DNA from: Paractinoplanes toevensis
GTDB lineage: Bacteria; Actinomycetota; Actinomycetes; Mycobacteriales; Micromonosporaceae
DNA: 64,000 bases
Direction of reading: 5' to 3'
Assembly (NCBI RefSeq): GCF_018332695.1
Contig: NZ_BOQN01000107.1
Span: 1 to 64,000 of the forward strand
Positions 44,423 to 52,162 of this stretch are shown in pieces. Under the pieces are notes generated by a model that saw nothing but the letters and a program-made list of their open reading frames with translations, was not told the origin of the DNA and ran no database searches. Position 1 is the stretch's first letter. The number at the start of each line of letters is the position of its first letter. A program made the position numbers and the translations under genes.

Positions 44423-45336
44423 ACCCGCGCGAGGTGTTCCTCCGGCTGGTGCACGGCGTCTGCGACGGCCCCTACGAGGAGCTGTCCGGGCTGTACGCCG
44501 AGCAGACGCACGTCACCCACCCGTTCCACCCGCTCGGCCCGCCGCCGCTGCGCAGCCGCGACGAGCTGCACGAGCACTTCACCTCGCCGCCCCCGGACAC
44601 CCGCACGCTGCACCGCAAGCCGGTCGAAATCACCGTCCACGAGACCACCGACCCGGAGGTGATCGTCGCCGAGTTCACCTACCAGGGGCAGGTCGCCGAG
44701 ACCGGTGAGGCGTTCGCCGTGCCGTGCGTCTTCGTCATGCGAATCCGGGACGGGCTGATCGTGGAGTCCCGCGACTACATCGATCCGATCGCGAGCGCCC
44801 GGGCCTGGGGCCAACTCGACGCCCTCCTCGACGCGCTCCGGCCGGCACCGGCGAGCACGAAGCTGGACCTCGACCGGGTTGATCTGGAAGAGCTGGCGAT
44901 GGCGCTGGAGGACCAGAGCGCGTACGAGCGTCGCTGGCTCATCGATCCACGCTCCGGCGAACTGACGTTCTGGACCGAGGACGGCGGCATCGACGGCAAC
45001 AACCCGGTCGACCTGGACGAACTCGACCCGGACCTGGTGCTGGTGGAGCCCCTGCCGTCCCGGGTCTGGTTCCGGGACATGGCCGACTTCGCCGGGCTGG
45101 TCAGCGACGAGCGCGTGGCGGCCCGGCTGACCCGCGCGCTGGACGGCAAGGGCGCGTTCCGCCGGTTCAGGAACGAGTTGCACCAGCGGCACCCGGACCT
45201 GATCGGAGTCTGGAACGCCTTCCGGAACGTACGGGCGGCCCGGCACGCGGTCGACTGGCTGCTCGACAACGAGTTGATCGACGAGGAGCGGGCGACCCGC
45301 TTCCGCACCGAGCATCCCGACCCGGACGTCCCCTGA
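44419..45336 (+). CDS. SnoaL-like domain fused to a UPF0158 domain
   Basis: 305 aa. Residues 1-140: NTF2/SnoaL-like fold (VHGVCDGPYEELSGLYAEQTH, EVIVAEFTYQGQVAETG). Residues 155-300: UPF0158, with ALEDQSAYERRWLIDPRSGE, EPLPSRVWFRDMADFAG and GAFRRFRNELHQRHP. UPF0158 proteins have unknown biochemical role. The pairing of the two domains in a single chain is unusual in my memory. GTG start overlaps the upstream stop by four bases, so the gene is in an operon with the 153-aa hypothetical. Confidence 0.9.
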   Translation: MNPREVFLRLVHGVCDGPYEELSGLYAEQTHVTHPFHPLGPPPLRSRDELHEHFTSPPPDTRTLHRKPVEITVHETTDPEVIVAEFTYQGQVAETGEAFAVPCVFVMRIRDGLIVESRDYIDPIASARAWGQLDALLDALRPAPASTKLDLDRVDLEELAMALEDQSAYERRWLIDPRSGELTFWTEDGGIDGNNPVDLDELDPDLVLVEPLPSRVWFRDMADFAGLVSDERVAARLTRALDGKGAFRRFRNELHQRHPDLIGVWNAFRNVRAARHAVDWLLDNELIDEERATRFRTEHPDPDVP

Positions 45337-45344
45337 GGCGCCGC

Positions 45345-45378
45345 CCCCGGCTCCGGTGCGAGAACCCGGGAGCCGGGG
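45345..45378. terminator. Bidirectional terminator-like hairpin
   Basis: CCCCGGCTCC and GGAGCCGGGG form a perfect 10-bp stem in the gap between two convergent genes (45336 and 45390). No U-tract; the GC-rich stem is typical of actinobacterial terminators. Confidence 0.6.
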
Positions 45379-45389
45379 TGGGCCGGCCG

Positions 45390-46412
45390 TCAGTTGACGA
45401 CGCGGATCCGGACGGCGTCGATGGCCGGCGTCTCGTTGGCCCGCTCCATCATCGGAACGCGGTGCGAACCGTCGCCGGCCCAGGAAGCACACTGCGCGGT
45501 GCCCGAGGTCGGCAGGCCGGCGACCTGGATGGTCACCGTGTCCGGGGCCCTGCCACCCTTCTTGTCCTCGGTGGCCACGAAGAACGCGGGCACCGGCGCC
45601 GGATCGGGCGCGACGCGGGTCGAGGCGAGCATGCGGCAGGCGGTGTGGAAGTGGCCACGGACGATGCCGTTCTGCAGCACCGAACTCTCCACGTAGTAAC
45701 CACCGGCACCGGCCGCGAGGAATCGGTCCCGGATCAGGTTCCGGGTGCTCACCTTGAGGGTGAACGGGGTGTTCACCTTGACCACCGGCGGCGCCTGGGT
45801 GATCAGCAGCGACGAGTTGTTGGCCGCGCTGGAGACCTCACCGAACTCGGTGGAGACGCACCGGTCGCCCTTCTGGAAACCGTCGTGCGGCGCCAGGGTG
45901 CTGCCGTCGCAGCTGTTCGCGAGGATGCCGAGGTTGGCTCCCGGCACGGCGGCGGCGGGCGCGGTCGTGGCGGCCGGCTCCGCGCTGCCGTTCTGGCTGA
46001 GCGTGCAGGCGGCCAGGCCTTCGGCGTTCAGGTCGGGTTTGGCGGCGAACCGGCCGATCGCGGTCTCGATCCGGTTGATGGTGGCGGTGCGCTTGTCCTT
46101 GAGCGGGCCGAGAATCGCGTTCTGGACGAAGTTGGCATCGCCCTGGCCCTTGGTGGCGGCGAGCCGAGCGTTGGCCTCGGCGATCTGCTTGTCGAGCAGT
46201 TGAAGGTTGCTGTTCACCTCGGCCGCCGCCTGGGCCGGCACGGCCACGCCGACCTTCACCTGCGGGCAGACGATCGTGGGCGTTCCCTCGGCCGCGGAGG
46301 CCACACCCAATCCGACACCGGCGACCGCAACGGCGACGGCGGCGACGGCGCCGATCCGCCAGCGACGCGACTTGACACGAGAAGACCTGATCCGAGACCT
46401 GTACATCGCCAT
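45390..46412 (-). CDS. Secreted protein of unknown function, 340 aa
   Basis: N-terminus MAMYRSRIRSSRVKSRRWRI (start Met or Met3), followed by a hydrophobic signal helix (about 20-40) and AAEGTPTIVCPQ. Residues 45-110 are a coiled-coil-like helix (NSNLQLLDKQIAEANARLA). From about 160, a beta-rich domain with paired Cys and His: CDGSTLAPHDGF, RCVSTEFG, NLIRDRFLAAGAGGYYVESS, GHFHTACRML and CASWAGDG. I recall homologues in Actinoplanes-like genomes without annotation. A CebR-like palindrome lies 45 bp before the start. Confidence 0.85.
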   Translation of the reverse strand: MAMYRSRIRSSRVKSRRWRIGAVAAVAVAVAGVGLGVASAAEGTPTIVCPQVKVGVAVPAQAAAEVNSNLQLLDKQIAEANARLAATKGQGDANFVQNAILGPLKDKRTATINRIETAIGRFAAKPDLNAEGLAACTLSQNGSAEPAATTAPAAAVPGANLGILANSCDGSTLAPHDGFQKGDRCVSTEFGEVSSAANNSSLLITQAPPVVKVNTPFTLKVSTRNLIRDRFLAAGAGGYYVESSVLQNGIVRGHFHTACRMLASTRVAPDPAPVPAFFVATEDKKGGRAPDTVTIQVAGLPTSGTAQCASWAGDGSHRVPMMERANETPAIDAVRIRVVN

Positions 46413-46456
46413 CCACGCCTTAGGCCAATACGAACTGGTTGTCTGGCCTCAGATAC

Positions 46457-46468
46457 GGGAGCGCTCCC
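46457..46468. promoter_or_regulatory. CebR/LacI-like operator before the secreted protein
   Basis: GGGAGCGCTCCC is a perfect palindrome; with the flanking A it reads as 13 of the 14 bases of the CebR box TGGGAGCGCTCCCA. It lies in the leader of the gene that starts at 46412, minus strand. Confidence 0.65.
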
Positions 46469-46512
46469 ACCCAGGTTCAACGGGCGCGGCACTGATCAAA
46501 AAGATCGGCGGC

Positions 46513-47106
46513 TCAGGACCATCGGCCCCGGCGGACCACGTCGTCCTTGGGGCGCCGCCGGCTGCTGAGGTCGCGGGGCGGCTCCTGGCTGTAACCGATG
46601 GAGATCGCGCCGATCGGGTTGAGGTGCTCGGGCACGCCGAACTCGGTGCGGAAGTTCTCGACCCGGTCGGCGGGCAGGCCGAAGAAGCAGGCGCCCAGCC
46701 CGGCGTCGACCGCGGTCAGCAGCATGAGCAGCGCGGCGAAGCCGGTGTCGATGTCCCAGTAGGGCGCGGGCCACCAGGCGTCGGAGCGATCGCCGTGGCC
46801 CTTGTCGGCCTGCGCGTACCGGTCGAGGTAGGCGTCCTTGTTCGCCAGCGGCACGATCAGCAGCGGCGCCTGAACGGTGGCGGCGAACCAGCGGTCGGGC
46901 TCCTCGGCGGGCCGCGCGGCGTCCCGGAAGAGCGCGATGTCGGCGGGCTTGTCCAGGACCAGGAAGCCCCAGCCCTGCGAGAAACCGGCCGACGGCGCGC
47001 GCAGGCCGTTGTCGACGATCCGGTCGACCACCTCCGGCGGAATTGTCCGGTCCGGATCGTAGCTGCGAACCATGCGGCGCCGCCGGACAACGTCCTGAAA
47101 GTCCAT
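46513..47106 (-). CDS. Nitroreductase-family flavoprotein
   Basis: 197 aa. The FMN-binding N-terminus reads VVRRRRMVRSYDPDRTIPPEVVDRI, followed by GLRAPSAGFSQGW and the C-terminal GACFFGLPADRVENFRTEFG and ISIGYSQEPP. This is the BluB/nitroreductase-like fold; the substrate is not evident. It starts 16 bp after the stop of the cNMP/FAD oxidoreductase on the same strand, suggesting an operon. Confidence 0.92.
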   Translation of the reverse strand: MDFQDVVRRRRMVRSYDPDRTIPPEVVDRIVDNGLRAPSAGFSQGWGFLVLDKPADIALFRDAARPAEEPDRWFAATVQAPLLIVPLANKDAYLDRYAQADKGHGDRSDAWWPAPYWDIDTGFAALLMLLTAVDAGLGACFFGLPADRVENFRTEFGVPEHLNPIGAISIGYSQEPPRDLSSRRRPKDDVVRRGRWS

Positions 47107-47122
47107 GGTGGCAACGTACCGG

Positions 47123-48793
47123 TCAGGCGCCGGCGGCGAGGGCCTGGTGGACCGAGCGGACCGCGCTCGCGCCCTCGCCCACCGCCGCCGCGACCCGTTT
47201 CATCGACTCCGAGCGCACGTCGCCGGCCGCGAACACGCCGGGAACGCTCGTCTCGAAGGCCAGCGGCCCGCGCCCGGCGCCGGTCCAGCGGTCCCCCAGC
47301 TGCACGTCGGTGGGGAGGAAGCCGTTGTCGTCGAGGGCGACGCCGGTCAGCCATTCCGTGGCCGGCGCCGCGCCGATGAAGCAGAACAGCCCGAAGCACC
47401 CGCACGCCTCCGGGTCCCCGGCCGCGGTGAGGGTGATCTCGTCGAGCCGGTGGGTGCCGCGCAGCGCGGTCACCTCGGTCGACGTCCGCACGGTGATCCG
47501 CGGCTCGGCGAGGATGCGGTCGACCAGGTAGCTCGACATCTTCGCGTACAGGTCGTGGCCGCGTACCACCAGCGTCACCTGCCCGGCCCGCCGGGCCAGA
47601 TAGATCGCCGCCTGGCCGGCCGAGTTCGCACCGCCCACCACGGTCACCGGAAGCCCGGCCACCGCCTGCGCCTCCAGATCGGTGGCCGCGTAGTAGATGC
47701 CGCTGCCGACGAAGTCGGGCCAGCGGTCGAGCGGCAGGTTGCGGTAGGCGGCGCCGGTCGCGACCAGCACCGTGCGGGTCGGGATCTCGGTGCCGTCGAT
47801 CAGGGTGATCAGATGGCCGTCCGGGCCGGAGTCCAGCGACGCCACCGCGCACGGGCTGGCCAGGTGGGCGCCGAACTTGAGCGCCTGCACCGCGGCCCGG
47901 CCGGTCAGGGCCGCGCCGCTGAGGCCGAACGGGAATCCCATGTAGTTCTCGATGCGGGAACTCGCGGCGGCCTGCCCACCGGGGGCGACCGCGTCCAGCA
48001 GCACGGTCTCCAAACCCTCGGACGCGCCGTAGACGGCGGCGGCCAGGCCGGCCGGCCCGGCGCCGACGATGGTGAGATCGGCAACCCCTTTGGGCGTACG
48101 CCGATAGGTCAGTCCCAGATGCTGGCTGAGGATGCCCGGATTGACCCGTCGCAGGGTTTCCCGGGGCGTGACCACGGCGGGCAGATCGCCGGCCGTCAGG
48201 CCGGCGTCCGACATGGTCTGCCGTCCCTCGTCCGAGGTGTCGGTGAGCCACAGGTGCGGCTGCTCCTGGCGGGCCAGGAACGTCTGCAACGCCAGCCCGG
48301 CACCGGACGACGGGTCGCCGATCACCTCGAGGTTGCGCCCGGTCCGCCGGGCGAGCAGCACCCGGCGGGCCACGAAACCGCGCAGCAGCAGATCGCTGAG
48401 CTCGGTGTCCTGCGCCATGAGCAGGCGGAACGCGGCCGGGTCGATCCGGTGGATCACGCCGGCCGCGGCGACCCGCGCGGACAGCAGCCGGGTCTGCCCG
48501 GTGAGCAGGTTCAACTCCCCGGCGAACTGGCCGGGGCCGGCCGACAGGAACAGCTCCTCCGGCGCGGTCGCGGTGGGTATCCGGACCAGCTCGACGGTGG
48601 CGGTGTCGACCAGGATCAGGTCGCAGTCCTCGTCGCCGACGTCGAACAGGATGTCCCCGACGGCCACCTCGTGCCGGGTGCCGTAACCCGCCGCACGGGT
48701 GAACAGCACCTGGTCGAGCCGGGGGAAGGCGTTCGCGAAGAGCTCGCTTTCCTGCTCGCCGAGCTCGGGAAACGCGGAGGGGAAGGTCGACAC
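47123..48793 (-). CDS. cNMP-binding domain / thioredoxin-reductase-like FAD oxidoreductase
   Basis: 556 aa from GTG 48793. Upstream in-frame codons cross the tRNA-Gly gene and are not coding. Residues 30-140: cyclic-nucleotide-binding domain (FTRAAGYGTRHEVAVGDILFDVG, GPGQFAGELNLLTGQ). Residues 240-556: class II FAD reductase, with ADLTIVGAGPAGLAAAVYGASEG, GGANSAGQAAIYLARRAG and ETSVPGVFAAGDVRSESMKR. Where thioredoxin reductase has CxxC this protein reads YYAATDLEA, so it is not a disulfide reductase. It may act as a redox switch responsive to a nucleotide. Operon with the nitroreductase. Confidence 0.93.
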   Translation of the reverse strand: MSTFPSAFPELGEQESELFANAFPRLDQVLFTRAAGYGTRHEVAVGDILFDVGDEDCDLILVDTATVELVRIPTATAPEELFLSAGPGQFAGELNLLTGQTRLLSARVAAAGVIHRIDPAAFRLLMAQDTELSDLLLRGFVARRVLLARRTGRNLEVIGDPSSGAGLALQTFLARQEQPHLWLTDTSDEGRQTMSDAGLTAGDLPAVVTPRETLRRVNPGILSQHLGLTYRRTPKGVADLTIVGAGPAGLAAAVYGASEGLETVLLDAVAPGGQAAASSRIENYMGFPFGLSGAALTGRAAVQALKFGAHLASPCAVASLDSGPDGHLITLIDGTEIPTRTVLVATGAAYRNLPLDRWPDFVGSGIYYAATDLEAQAVAGLPVTVVGGANSAGQAAIYLARRAGQVTLVVRGHDLYAKMSSYLVDRILAEPRITVRTSTEVTALRGTHRLDEITLTAAGDPEACGCFGLFCFIGAAPATEWLTGVALDDNGFLPTDVQLGDRWTGAGRGPLAFETSVPGVFAAGDVRSESMKRVAAAVGEGASAVRSVHQALAAGA

Positions 48794-48855
48794 CCCGGAA
48801 TCGTCGCAGAGCCCTCCCACAGTCGCCAACGGGCGTCCGGTATGGTTCTCCCAAC

Positions 48856-48928
48856 GCGGACGTAGCGCAGCTGGTAGCGCATCACCTTGCCAAGGTGAGG
48901 GTCGCGGGTTCGAATCCCGTCGTCCGCT
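48856..48928 (+). tRNA. tRNA-Gly (anticodon GCC)
   Basis: 73 nt, CCA not encoded. Acceptor GCGGACG pairs with CGTCCGC; D-arm GCGC/GCGC; anticodon stem TCACC/GGTGA around loop TTGCCAA (anticodon GCC); T-arm GCGGG/CCCGT with TTCGAAT. It lies in the gap between the minus-strand FAD oxidoreductase and the plus-strand thiolase-like gene. Confidence 0.97.
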
Positions 48929-48950
48929 CTCTTCCTCCCCGGGAGTCGCG

Positions 48951-50495
48951 GTGCTGGACCCTCGCACACCGGTCCTGGTCGGTGTCGGCCAGTCGGCCGA
49001 GCGCCTCGACGATCCGGATTATCAGCGCCTTTCCGCGGTTCAGCTGGCCGCGGCGGCCGCGCGTGCGGCCCTGGCCGACACCGGCGCCGATCCGCAGGCC
49101 ATCGCCGAGAGCATCGACGTGGTCGCCGGGGTGCGGCAGTTCGAGATCTCCGTGCCGGGCGCCGAGACCCCGCTGGGCCGCTCGGACAACTTTCCCCGCT
49201 CGGTCGCCTCCCGGCTGGGCGCCAAGCCGCGCCGGGCGGTCCTCGAGGTCACCGGCGGCCAGTCGCCGCAGCACCTGGTCAACGAATTCGCGGCGGCCAT
49301 CGCCGCCGGCGAGGCCGGCGTCGTCCTGCTGGCCGGCGGCGAGGCCATCTCCACCATCGAGGCGTACGCCGGGGAGGCCGACCGCCCGGACTTCACCGAG
49401 CACGTCGACGGCGATCTGGAGGATCGCGGTTACGGCCTCGACGGCATGGTGTCGATGACCCTGATGGCGCACGGCCTCGCCGACATGCCCGCGCAGTACG
49501 CGCTGCTGGAGAACGCCCGCCGGGCCCGCCTCGGCCTGTCCCGCCCCGCCTGCGCGGCGGCGATGGGCGCCCTGTTCGCCCCGTTCACCGCGGTCGCCGC
49601 GGCCAACCCGTTCGCCGCCGCGCCGACGATCCGCGACGCCACGGAACTGGCCACGGCCGGCGAGGCGAACCGGCCGATCGCCGACCCGTACACCCGCTAC
49701 CTGGTGGCCCGGGACAAGGTCAACCAGGGCGCCGCCGTACTCCTCATGCCGTTGTCCGACGCCGAGCGCCTCGGCGTACCGGAAGATCGTCGGATTTTTC
49801 TGGCCGGCCATGCCGACCTGCGGGAACGTGACCTGATGGAACGACCCGACCTGGGTTCGTCGCCGGCCGCCGCGGCCGCGGCCCGGCAGGCCCTCGCGGT
49901 GGCCGGCATCGGTACGGACGACCTGCGCACGATCGACCTCTACAGCTGTTTCCCGATCGCGGTTTTCGCGGTGGCCGACGCGCTGGGCCTGACGGCGGGC
50001 GACCCGCGCGGCCTGACCGTGACCGGCGGCCTGCCGTTCTTCGGCGGCCCGGGCAACAACTACTCGATGCACGCCATCGTGTCGACCGTCCAGCGCCTGC
50101 GCGGCACCCCCGGTTTCGGCTTCGTGGGTGCCAACGGCGGTTCGATGACCAAGTACTCGGCCGGCGTCTACACCACCACCCCGGTCGCGTGGGCGGCCGG
50201 CGACAGCGCCGGCGTGCAGGCGTCCCTCGACGCGGTCCCGGTGGTGACCGAGGCCGAGGAGGCCGACGGCCCGGCGACGATCGAGACCTACACCGTGAAG
50301 TACGGCCGGGAGGGCCGCCGCCGCGGCATCGTCGTCGGCCGGCTGGACGACGGCCGGCGCTTCGTCGCCAAGGGCCCGGCCGGCTTCCTGGCCGACCCCG
50401 CCACCGAGCCGATCGGGGCCCGCGTGCGGGTGCGTTCGACCGGTCTCACGAATGAGGTCACCGTGCCGGTCGCCGACACCCCGGGTACTGTCTGA
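48951..50495 (+). CDS. Thiolase-like acetyl-CoA acetyltransferase with C-terminal beta domain
   Basis: 514 aa from GTG 48951, 22 bp after the tRNA, with CGGGAG upstream. Residues 1-390: SCP2-type thiolase fold (RTPVLVGVGQSAER start; CFPIAVFAVADALG; GGLPFFGGPGNNYSMHAI, the terminal His/Gly active-site loop). The last 80 residues are an OB-like domain (RRGIVVGRLDDGRRF). The catalytic Cys of the usual N-terminal CxS motif is not obvious, so it may be a Cys-less SCP2-like or 3-oxoacyl thiolase of fatty-acid or sterol metabolism. Substrate unknown. Confidence 0.92.
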   Translation: MLDPRTPVLVGVGQSAERLDDPDYQRLSAVQLAAAAARAALADTGADPQAIAESIDVVAGVRQFEISVPGAETPLGRSDNFPRSVASRLGAKPRRAVLEVTGGQSPQHLVNEFAAAIAAGEAGVVLLAGGEAISTIEAYAGEADRPDFTEHVDGDLEDRGYGLDGMVSMTLMAHGLADMPAQYALLENARRARLGLSRPACAAAMGALFAPFTAVAAANPFAAAPTIRDATELATAGEANRPIADPYTRYLVARDKVNQGAAVLLMPLSDAERLGVPEDRRIFLAGHADLRERDLMERPDLGSSPAAAAAARQALAVAGIGTDDLRTIDLYSCFPIAVFAVADALGLTAGDPRGLTVTGGLPFFGGPGNNYSMHAIVSTVQRLRGTPGFGFVGANGGSMTKYSAGVYTTTPVAWAAGDSAGVQASLDAVPVVTEAEEADGPATIETYTVKYGREGRRRGIVVGRLDDGRRFVAKGPAGFLADPATEPIGARVRVRSTGLTNEVTVPVADTPGTV

Positions 50496-50498
50496 CGA

Positions 50499-50819
50499 AT
50501 GGCGAACGACCCCACGATCCGGTACGCAGAGGTCGATCCCGACGGCCTGGTGATCGCCGCCCTCACCGGCGAGCTCGACATCGACCGCGCCGACGAGGTG
50601 CGCGACAACCTGGCCGCCGTCTCCGCCACGCCCGGCTGCAACTATCTGCGCGTCGACGTGAGTGGCCTCGACTTCATCGACTCCTACGGCCTGGGCGCCC
50701 TGGTGAGCGCCCGCAACAGCGCGGCCGCGAACGGCGTGACGCTGACCCTGGCCGAGCCGTCCCCGCCGGTCCGCAAGGCGATCGAGGTCACCGGCCTGGG
50801 CGACGTCTTCGGCCTGTAG
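50499..50819 (+). CDS. STAS-domain anti-sigma factor antagonist
   Basis: 106 aa. STAS core: VIAALTGELDIDRADEVRD at the start and DVSGLDFIDSYGLGALVSAR, in which Ser62 of FIDSYGL is the phosphorylation site by analogy with SpoIIAA and RsbV. It should bind an anti-sigma kinase of the RsbW type when dephosphorylated and release a sigma factor. No RsbW partner is adjacent. It follows the thiolase-like gene by three bases, likely co-transcribed. Confidence 0.93.
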   Translation: MANDPTIRYAEVDPDGLVIAALTGELDIDRADEVRDNLAAVSATPGCNYLRVDVSGLDFIDSYGLGALVSARNSAAANGVTLTLAEPSPPVRKAIEVTGLGDVFGL

Positions 50820-50829
50820 CTCACCGGCC

Positions 50830-50916
50830 GTCGACGTGGTGGCCGGGCCGGACGGCGATCCGGAGATGGTCCTCCGCCGGGTGCTGGGCGCCCTGGAATT
50901 CTCAACTCCGGCCTGA
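50830..50916 (+). other. Short open tail, possible gene remnant
   Basis: After the STAS stop, 28 codons (VDVVAGPDGDPEMVLRRVL onward, ending TGA) have good codon usage but no start codon suited to a gene. This may be the C-terminus of a gene lost upstream. The rest of 50820-51062 is the leader of the GH26-like gene. Confidence 0.25.
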
Positions 50917-51062
50917 CCCGACCGATCCCCAGGGTCGACGAACGGGGGTCCGGACAGCGCAACCGGGCGGCACCCGCACGGGCACTTGTCGTGCACCGAA
51001 CCCCCGGCAATCTTCTCTCCATGCCCGGCCGACAACGCGCCGGACAACGCGGGGGAGATTGA

Positions 51063-52118
51063 ATGTTGCGCAAGTCCGTGTACTCGCTGGCCGCCATGAT
51101 CGCCGGTCTGGGTGCCGCGTTCGCCGGAACCGCCGGGGCTCAGGCCGCCGACGCACAGCCGACGACCGCCGCCAAGTCCGCCTGCGTGACCGACGCGAAG
51201 CTGGTGCCGAGCTGCAACGTTCTGTGGGGCGCTGCCGCCGGTGGTTTCACCGGTAAGCCGCGTGACCTGGAGCTGAAGAGCTGGGAGAAGCTCAGCGGCC
51301 GCACCTCCACCATCTTCCACACCTACCACAAGGGTGACGAGAAGTTCCCGACCGCCGGTGAGATCGCGATGAGCAGCGACCCGGCGCACCCGCGGGTGCT
51401 GCTGATGAACTGGCGCGTCGAGTACGGCTCGAACTGGCGCAACGTCGCCGCCGGCAAGCTGGACCGCCGCATCGACGCGTTCGCTTCGCGGGTCAAGTCG
51501 ACCTACGCGAACAAGAAGTTCTTCCTGATCCTGAACCACGAGCCGGAGGACGACGTCCGCACGGACGCCCGCTCGGGCATGACCGCCAAGGACTTCGCCG
51601 CCTCGTTCCGGCACGTGATCAAGCGGCTGCGCGCGCAGGGCGTCAACAACATGGTCAGCGTCGTGGCGTACATGGGTAACGAGAAGTGGATGGCGCAGTC
51701 CTGGTGGAAGGACCTCTACCCGGGCAACGACGTCGTCGACTGGATCGGCCTGGACTCGTACGTCAGCTCGGAGCCCGGCTACTACCACCACGGTCTGTTC
51801 GGCGACGCGGTCAACCGGCGCGCCCCGGGCGGCGACGGCTTCTACGACTGGGCCGTCAAGAACCACAAGGGTAAGCCGATCATGATGGCCGAGTGGGGCG
51901 CCTACCACCGCATCAACCGGGTGTTCGACAAGTCCGCGCAGTTCAACAGCGTTCTGCCGGAGCTCGCCAAGCGTCCCGCGATCAAGGCGATCGTGTACTT
52001 CGACACCAAGCGTGACCAGTTCGGCGACCGCGACATCAGCATCAACAGCTCGGCCCGCAGCCTCACGACCTTCCGCAAGCTGGCCGCGAACCCGCTGTTC
52101 AACGTTCAGGTCCGATGA
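51063..52118 (+). CDS. Secreted GH26-like glycoside hydrolase (second copy)
   Basis: 351 aa, ATG with GGGGAG upstream. Signal peptide to about residue 30 (AQAAD). TIM-barrel clan GH-A features: Glu160 in LILNHEPEDD as acid/base and Glu277 in MMAEWGAY as nucleophile, with VDWIGLDSYVS before it. Overall the protein has more Lys and is more compact than the copy at 29612, with which it shares fold but not close sequence. Likely acts on a mannan- or xylan-type polymer, substrate unconfirmed. A strong terminator follows at 52124. Confidence 0.86.
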   Translation: MLRKSVYSLAAMIAGLGAAFAGTAGAQAADAQPTTAAKSACVTDAKLVPSCNVLWGAAAGGFTGKPRDLELKSWEKLSGRTSTIFHTYHKGDEKFPTAGEIAMSSDPAHPRVLLMNWRVEYGSNWRNVAAGKLDRRIDAFASRVKSTYANKKFFLILNHEPEDDVRTDARSGMTAKDFAASFRHVIKRLRAQGVNNMVSVVAYMGNEKWMAQSWWKDLYPGNDVVDWIGLDSYVSSEPGYYHHGLFGDAVNRRAPGGDGFYDWAVKNHKGKPIMMAEWGAYHRINRVFDKSAQFNSVLPELAKRPAIKAIVYFDTKRDQFGDRDISINSSARSLTTFRKLAANPLFNVQVR

Positions 52119-52123
52119 TTTTG

Positions 52124-52154
52124 CTAGCCGCCCGGCCATTGGCCGGGCGGCTAG
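52124..52154. terminator. Strong bidirectional terminator hairpin
   Basis: CTAGCCGCCCGGCC and GGCCGGGCGGCTAG form a perfect 14-bp stem with an ATT loop, flanked by TTTT before and TTTGCTT after. It lies between two convergent genes, serving both. Confidence 0.85.
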
Positions 52155-52162
52155 TTTGCTTA

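Noticed and set aside
48856-48928. tRNA-Gly considered as a phage or ICE attachment site
   Set aside because: No duplicate of its 3' end and no integrase gene are seen in the window; flanking genes look like ordinary chromosomal genes.
48882-52139. Minus-strand open frame across the thiolase, STAS and GH26-like genes
   Set aside because: It crosses three well-supported genes and the end of a tRNA; composition is that of an antisense shadow.
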